This document shows, piece after piece, positions 5,741 through 7,398 of a stretch of DNA of 7,398 nucleotides. Position 1 is the stretch's first letter; each line of letters begins with the position of its first letter. The DNA is taken from contig JAHZHF010000152.1 in the NCBI GenBank assembly GCA_019420405.1, positions 1 to 7,398 of the forward strand, read 5' to 3'. The position numbers were made by a program, and so were the translations under genes. The notes under the pieces are model-generated. The model searched no databases. It saw only the letters and a program-made list of their open reading frames with translations, and was not told where the DNA came from. This DNA comes from Clostridiales bacterium (GTDB taxonomy: Bacteria > Bacillota > Clostridia > Lachnospirales > Lachnospiraceae).

Positions 5741-6282
5741 GACTTCCGGAAAGCTTCCACGGCTTTCCAGCCGGCCCATCCTGCAAAGAGCCCCACAAGC
5801 GCTCCGGCGATCACATCGCTCGGATAGTGAACGCCCACATACAGCCGGGAGAAAGCAATCAGCGCCGCAAGAATAAGGAGAGGGACTCCTCTCCTTTCCG
5901 GCAGCGCCCGGTACATCGCATATGCTGCTGCAAAAGAAGCGCACGTATGCCCTGATGGGAATGAAAAGTCGTGCTGCTTTTCTATCAGAAGGATCAGCTC
6001 TGTCATCCTGTCATAAGGCCGCATCCGCGCCACAATATTTTTCACAAAAACATTGGTAATCAGTGCACCGGTACCAAGACCGATGAAAGCAGCGGTTCCC
6101 GCACTTCTCGTCCGTCTTGACACCAGCAATACCGCGGCCAGAAGTATCCATATAAAACCTCCGTCCCCAAGATGTGTCACCGTTTTCCAGAAACCGTCCA
6201 TCCACGGCTGCCGGATATACTCCTGAATAAAGAGCAGTATTCCTCCGTCAATTCTCTGCAGTGTATCCAATATCTCCGTCAC
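5731..6282 (-). CDS. PAP2-family membrane phosphatase
   Basis: 183-aa integral membrane protein of the PAP2/haloperoxidase-like phosphatase superfamily. All three signature motifs are intact: K81-x6-R88-P89, the P109-S110-G111-H112 segment, and S145-R146-x5-H152-x3-D156. His112 and His152 are the expected catalytic histidines. Hydrophobic segments occur near 43-55, 61-80, 113-124, 133-148 and 157-173. Likely substrates are undecaprenyl diphosphate (as for BcrC-type enzymes) or another lipid phosphate, with the active site on the outer face of the membrane; the substrate cannot be read from the sequence. The start is GTG at 6282, six bases after AGGAGG (6294-6289). That site lies inside the dus gene, whose stop is 35 bp further on, so translation is probably coupled to dus. 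The 3' end overlaps pyrG by 10 bp. Confidence 0.92.
   Translation of the reverse strand: MTEILDTLQRIDGGILLFIQEYIRQPWMDGFWKTVTHLGDGGFIWILLAAVLLVSRRTRSAGTAAFIGLGTGALITNVFVKNIVARMRPYDRMTELILLIEKQHDFSFPSGHTCASFAAAYAMYRALPERRGVPLLILAALIAFSRLYVGVHYPSDVIAGALVGLFAGWAGWKAVEAFRKSHF
5748..5768. other. Perfect 7-bp hairpin at the pyrG/PAP2 convergent junction
   Basis: GGAAAGC (5748-5754) and GCTTTCC (5762-5768) flank a 7-nt loop, eight bases after the pyrG stop and inside the final codons of the PAP2 gene. The palindrome TTCCGGAA (5744-5751) overlaps its left arm. Neither strand has a T-run afterwards, so it is not a classical terminator. It might act as a 3'-end stabiliser or weak bidirectional stop, or simply reflect coding sequence. 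Confidence 0.4.
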
Positions 6283-7213
6283 AGATCTCCTCCTGTGTAA
6301 ACATTTCTTCGATCACGCGCTCGTAGACTGCGCATTTCTCCGACTTCTTAATTTTCTTCGCGTATTTTTTGCTATTTGTAAACATGGGTGCAAGATAGGA
6401 CCAGAGTTCCTTCATCTTATAGAGTATCGTCCGATCCCCTGACATCTCCGAGCAGTACGCCTCATACAGCATATCATGAAACCGTTTCAGCTCTTCCTTA
6501 TCCGCTCTCTTCCCGCCTTTGATCTGCCGGGCAAGAGACGGGTCCGCCAGCACACCTCTTCCGGTCATCACACATTCCAGATCCGGGAACCGCTCTTTCA
6601 AACGCCTGAAATCCTCTGGTGTATTAATATCGCCGTTGTAGCAGACCGGACTGCGGCTTATGTCCAGAGCTCTCTCAAACACATCCAGATTCGGTGTACT
6701 TTTATAGAAATCCTTCTGCACCCGGGGATGGATAATCAGCTCAGTCATGGGATATCTGTTGTAAATCTCCATAAGCGGTTCGAATTCCTCCGGATCTTCT
6801 ATTCCGATTCTTGTCTTAATCGAGATCCGGATGGGACAGCGCTCAAAAATCTCTTCCAGAAACCGTTCAAGCCCCTCCGGATCCGCCAGAAATCCCGAGC
6901 CCCTCCCCTTGGTCACAACCGTTTTAGACGGACATCCCAGATTCAGATTGATCTCTTCATAACCATACTCACGAAGCTTCTCCGCCGTGCTGATAAAGTC
7001 CTCCGCACGGTTCGTCAAAATCTGCGGAACCGCATCCATTCCCCGGTTGTGCCCGGGAAGGATATCCTTCTTTTCTCTTGCACTGAAATGTCCCATCTGG
7101 TTCGGGCTGATAAACGGGATAAAGTATCGGTCAAATCCTCCAAAACACTCGTGCACCGCATTCCGGTAAATCCAGCCGGTGATCCCCTCCAGGGGAGCCA
7201 GATACAGTCTCAT
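6248..7213 (-). CDS. tRNA-dihydrouridine synthase family protein (Dus)
   Basis: FMN-dependent enzyme that reduces specific uridines of tRNA to dihydrouridine, using NAD(P)H. 321 aa, a normal size. The TIM-barrel start carries the flavin-binding segment APLEGITG at 6-13. The active-site Cys94 lies in NLGCPSK, followed by the glycine-rich GRGSGFL. Lys133 (SIKTRIG) and His162 (IIHPR) fit the conserved FMN and substrate residues; YNGDI (Asn193) and MTGRG (about 217-220) hold the FMN phosphate. Which uridine it modifies cannot be told, so no symbol is given. The start at 7213 matches the family N-terminus (MRLYLAPLEG) and has AGGAG eight bases upstream. An in-frame ATG at 7237 also has a GAGG and would add eight residues. 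First gene of a probable two-gene operon with the PAP2 gene, overlapping it by 35 bp. Confidence 0.94.
   Translation of the reverse strand: MRLYLAPLEGITGWIYRNAVHECFGGFDRYFIPFISPNQMGHFSAREKKDILPGHNRGMDAVPQILTNRAEDFISTAEKLREYGYEEINLNLGCPSKTVVTKGRGSGFLADPEGLERFLEEIFERCPIRISIKTRIGIEDPEEFEPLMEIYNRYPMTELIIHPRVQKDFYKSTPNLDVFERALDISRSPVCYNGDINTPEDFRRLKERFPDLECVMTGRGVLADPSLARQIKGGKRADKEELKRFHDMLYEAYCSEMSGDRTILYKMKELWSYLAPMFTNSKKYAKKIKKSEKCAVYERVIEEMFTQEEICDGDIGYTAEN
6289..6294 (-). promoter_or_regulatory. Ribosome-binding site that sets the PAP2 GTG start
   Basis: AGGAGG on the minus strand, six bases before the GTG at 6282, embedded in the 3' coding part of dus. Supports the GTG start and translational coupling. 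Confidence 0.88.
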
Positions 7214-7221
7214 AAGTTCCT

Positions 7222-7226
7222 CTCCT
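7222..7226 (-). promoter_or_regulatory. Ribosome-binding site favouring the 7213 start of dus
   Basis: AGGAG on the minus strand, eight bases before ATG 7213, with a second GAGG (7222-7219) five bases before it. The competing ATG at 7237 has GAGG (7247-7244) six bases upstream, so the choice rests mainly on the family N-terminus. Confidence 0.65.
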
Positions 7227-7301
7227 GTCCGTTTCATTTTCTTCCTCTTTCGCCATGCTCCGCCGGAACGGGAGGAAAAATATGTCTCCCCCTGCGAAGC
7301 T

Positions 7302-7311
7302 GTATGCATAC
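7302..7311. promoter_or_regulatory. 10-bp perfect palindrome at the dus transcription start region
   Basis: GTATGCATAC reads identically on both strands and overlaps the edge of the predicted dus -10 box and start site. The position suits a repressor-type operator, though a 10-bp palindrome can arise by chance. Confidence 0.3.
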
Positions 7312-7338
7312 CTTATTATAAAAGGGCGGGTCTGTCAA
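7310..7338 (-). promoter_or_regulatory. Predicted promoter of the dus/PAP2 operon
   Basis: On the minus strand, a perfect -35 TTGACA (7338-7333), a 17-bp spacer, and TAAGGT (7315-7310), which keeps the key first T, second A and last T of the -10. A perfect TATAAT (7320-7315) is also present, but only 12 bp from TTGACA. Expected start near 7303, leader of about 90 nt. Confidence 0.5.
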
Positions 7339-7344
7339 GTATAG

Positions 7345-7395
7345 CAGCTATTTAGTTCATTAACACTTGCCGTCTGAAACGTTCGGAAGCGGGCG
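7345..7395 (+). repeat. Right copy of the imperfect inverted repeat, upstream of dus
   Basis: Plus-strand counterpart of the minus-strand element at 206-155, with core TATTTAGTTCATTAAC at 7349-7364. Downstream, TCTGAA-ACG-TTCGGA can form a 6-bp stem (one G-T pair), flanked by GCCG and CGGGC arms. The element may continue past the window edge. It lies upstream of the dus promoter, so it may be a regulatory site, a dispersed repeat, or the start of a neighbouring transcript. Confidence 0.5.
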
Positions 7396-7398
7396 TGG

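Noticed and set aside
5168..5944. 258-codon minus-strand frame across the pyrG 3' half
   Set aside because: It is a shadow opposite the conserved glutaminase domain and also overlaps the real PAP2 frame; its translation looks random.
7214..7309. Extension of Dus from an ATG at 7309
   Set aside because: The extra residues do not resemble the family, and the ATG sits in the promoter region. ATG 7237 remains a minor alternative to 7213.
6476..7321. 281-codon plus-strand frame opposite dus
   Set aside because: It is fully antisense to a well-supported gene; the composition is typical of a shadow frame.
1..7398. CRISPR array, tRNA, rRNA, insertion sequence or toxin-antitoxin pair
   Set aside because: No regularly spaced repeats, cloverleaf, rRNA segment, transposase or paired small genes could be recognised on either strand.

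Overview
The window looks like a chromosomal housekeeping segment from a Clostridia-type Firmicute, most likely a Lachnospiraceae member. The basis is the wording of the proteins (a clostridial-style CTP synthase, an FtsH with HEVGH, a short Dus of the NLGCPS type, and a DUF1846 protein), strong AGGAGG ribosome-binding sites, sigma-A type promoters, and roughly half G+C by eye. No phage, insertion sequence, CRISPR array, tRNA or rRNA was recognised.

Layout: bases 1-195 hold no gene I can support. ftsH (membrane AAA+ metalloprotease) runs leftward from 2253 to 196. A divergent intergenic region (2254-2468) carries two back-to-back promoters and several small palindromes. A DUF1846/UPF0371 gene runs rightward (2469-3941) and ends in a modest intrinsic terminator. 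It is followed by a promoter, a leader of about 110 nt and pyrG (CTP synthase, 4136-5740). pyrG meets a leftward pair tail to tail: a dus-family tRNA-dihydrouridine synthase (7213-6248) and a PAP2 phosphatase (6282-5731). The last two overlap by 35 bp and look translationally coupled. pyrG and the PAP2 gene overlap by 10 bp at their 3' ends.

The genes serve membrane protein quality control (FtsH), pyrimidine nucleotide synthesis (PyrG), tRNA modification (Dus) and probably lipid-phosphate recycling (PAP2). They share no single pathway. The DUF1846 gene is the main functional unknown; its divergent pairing with ftsH is the only contextual hint.

The points that most deserve checking are: the ftsH/DUF1846 divergent control region; the pyrG leader, where a CCCCTC segment could pair either with an upstream GGAGGG or with the pyrG ribosome-binding site; and an imperfect inverted repeat of about 50 bp with one copy over the ftsH stop and the other upstream of dus. 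I found no convincing novel multi-gene system. All structural and regulatory calls were made by eye.
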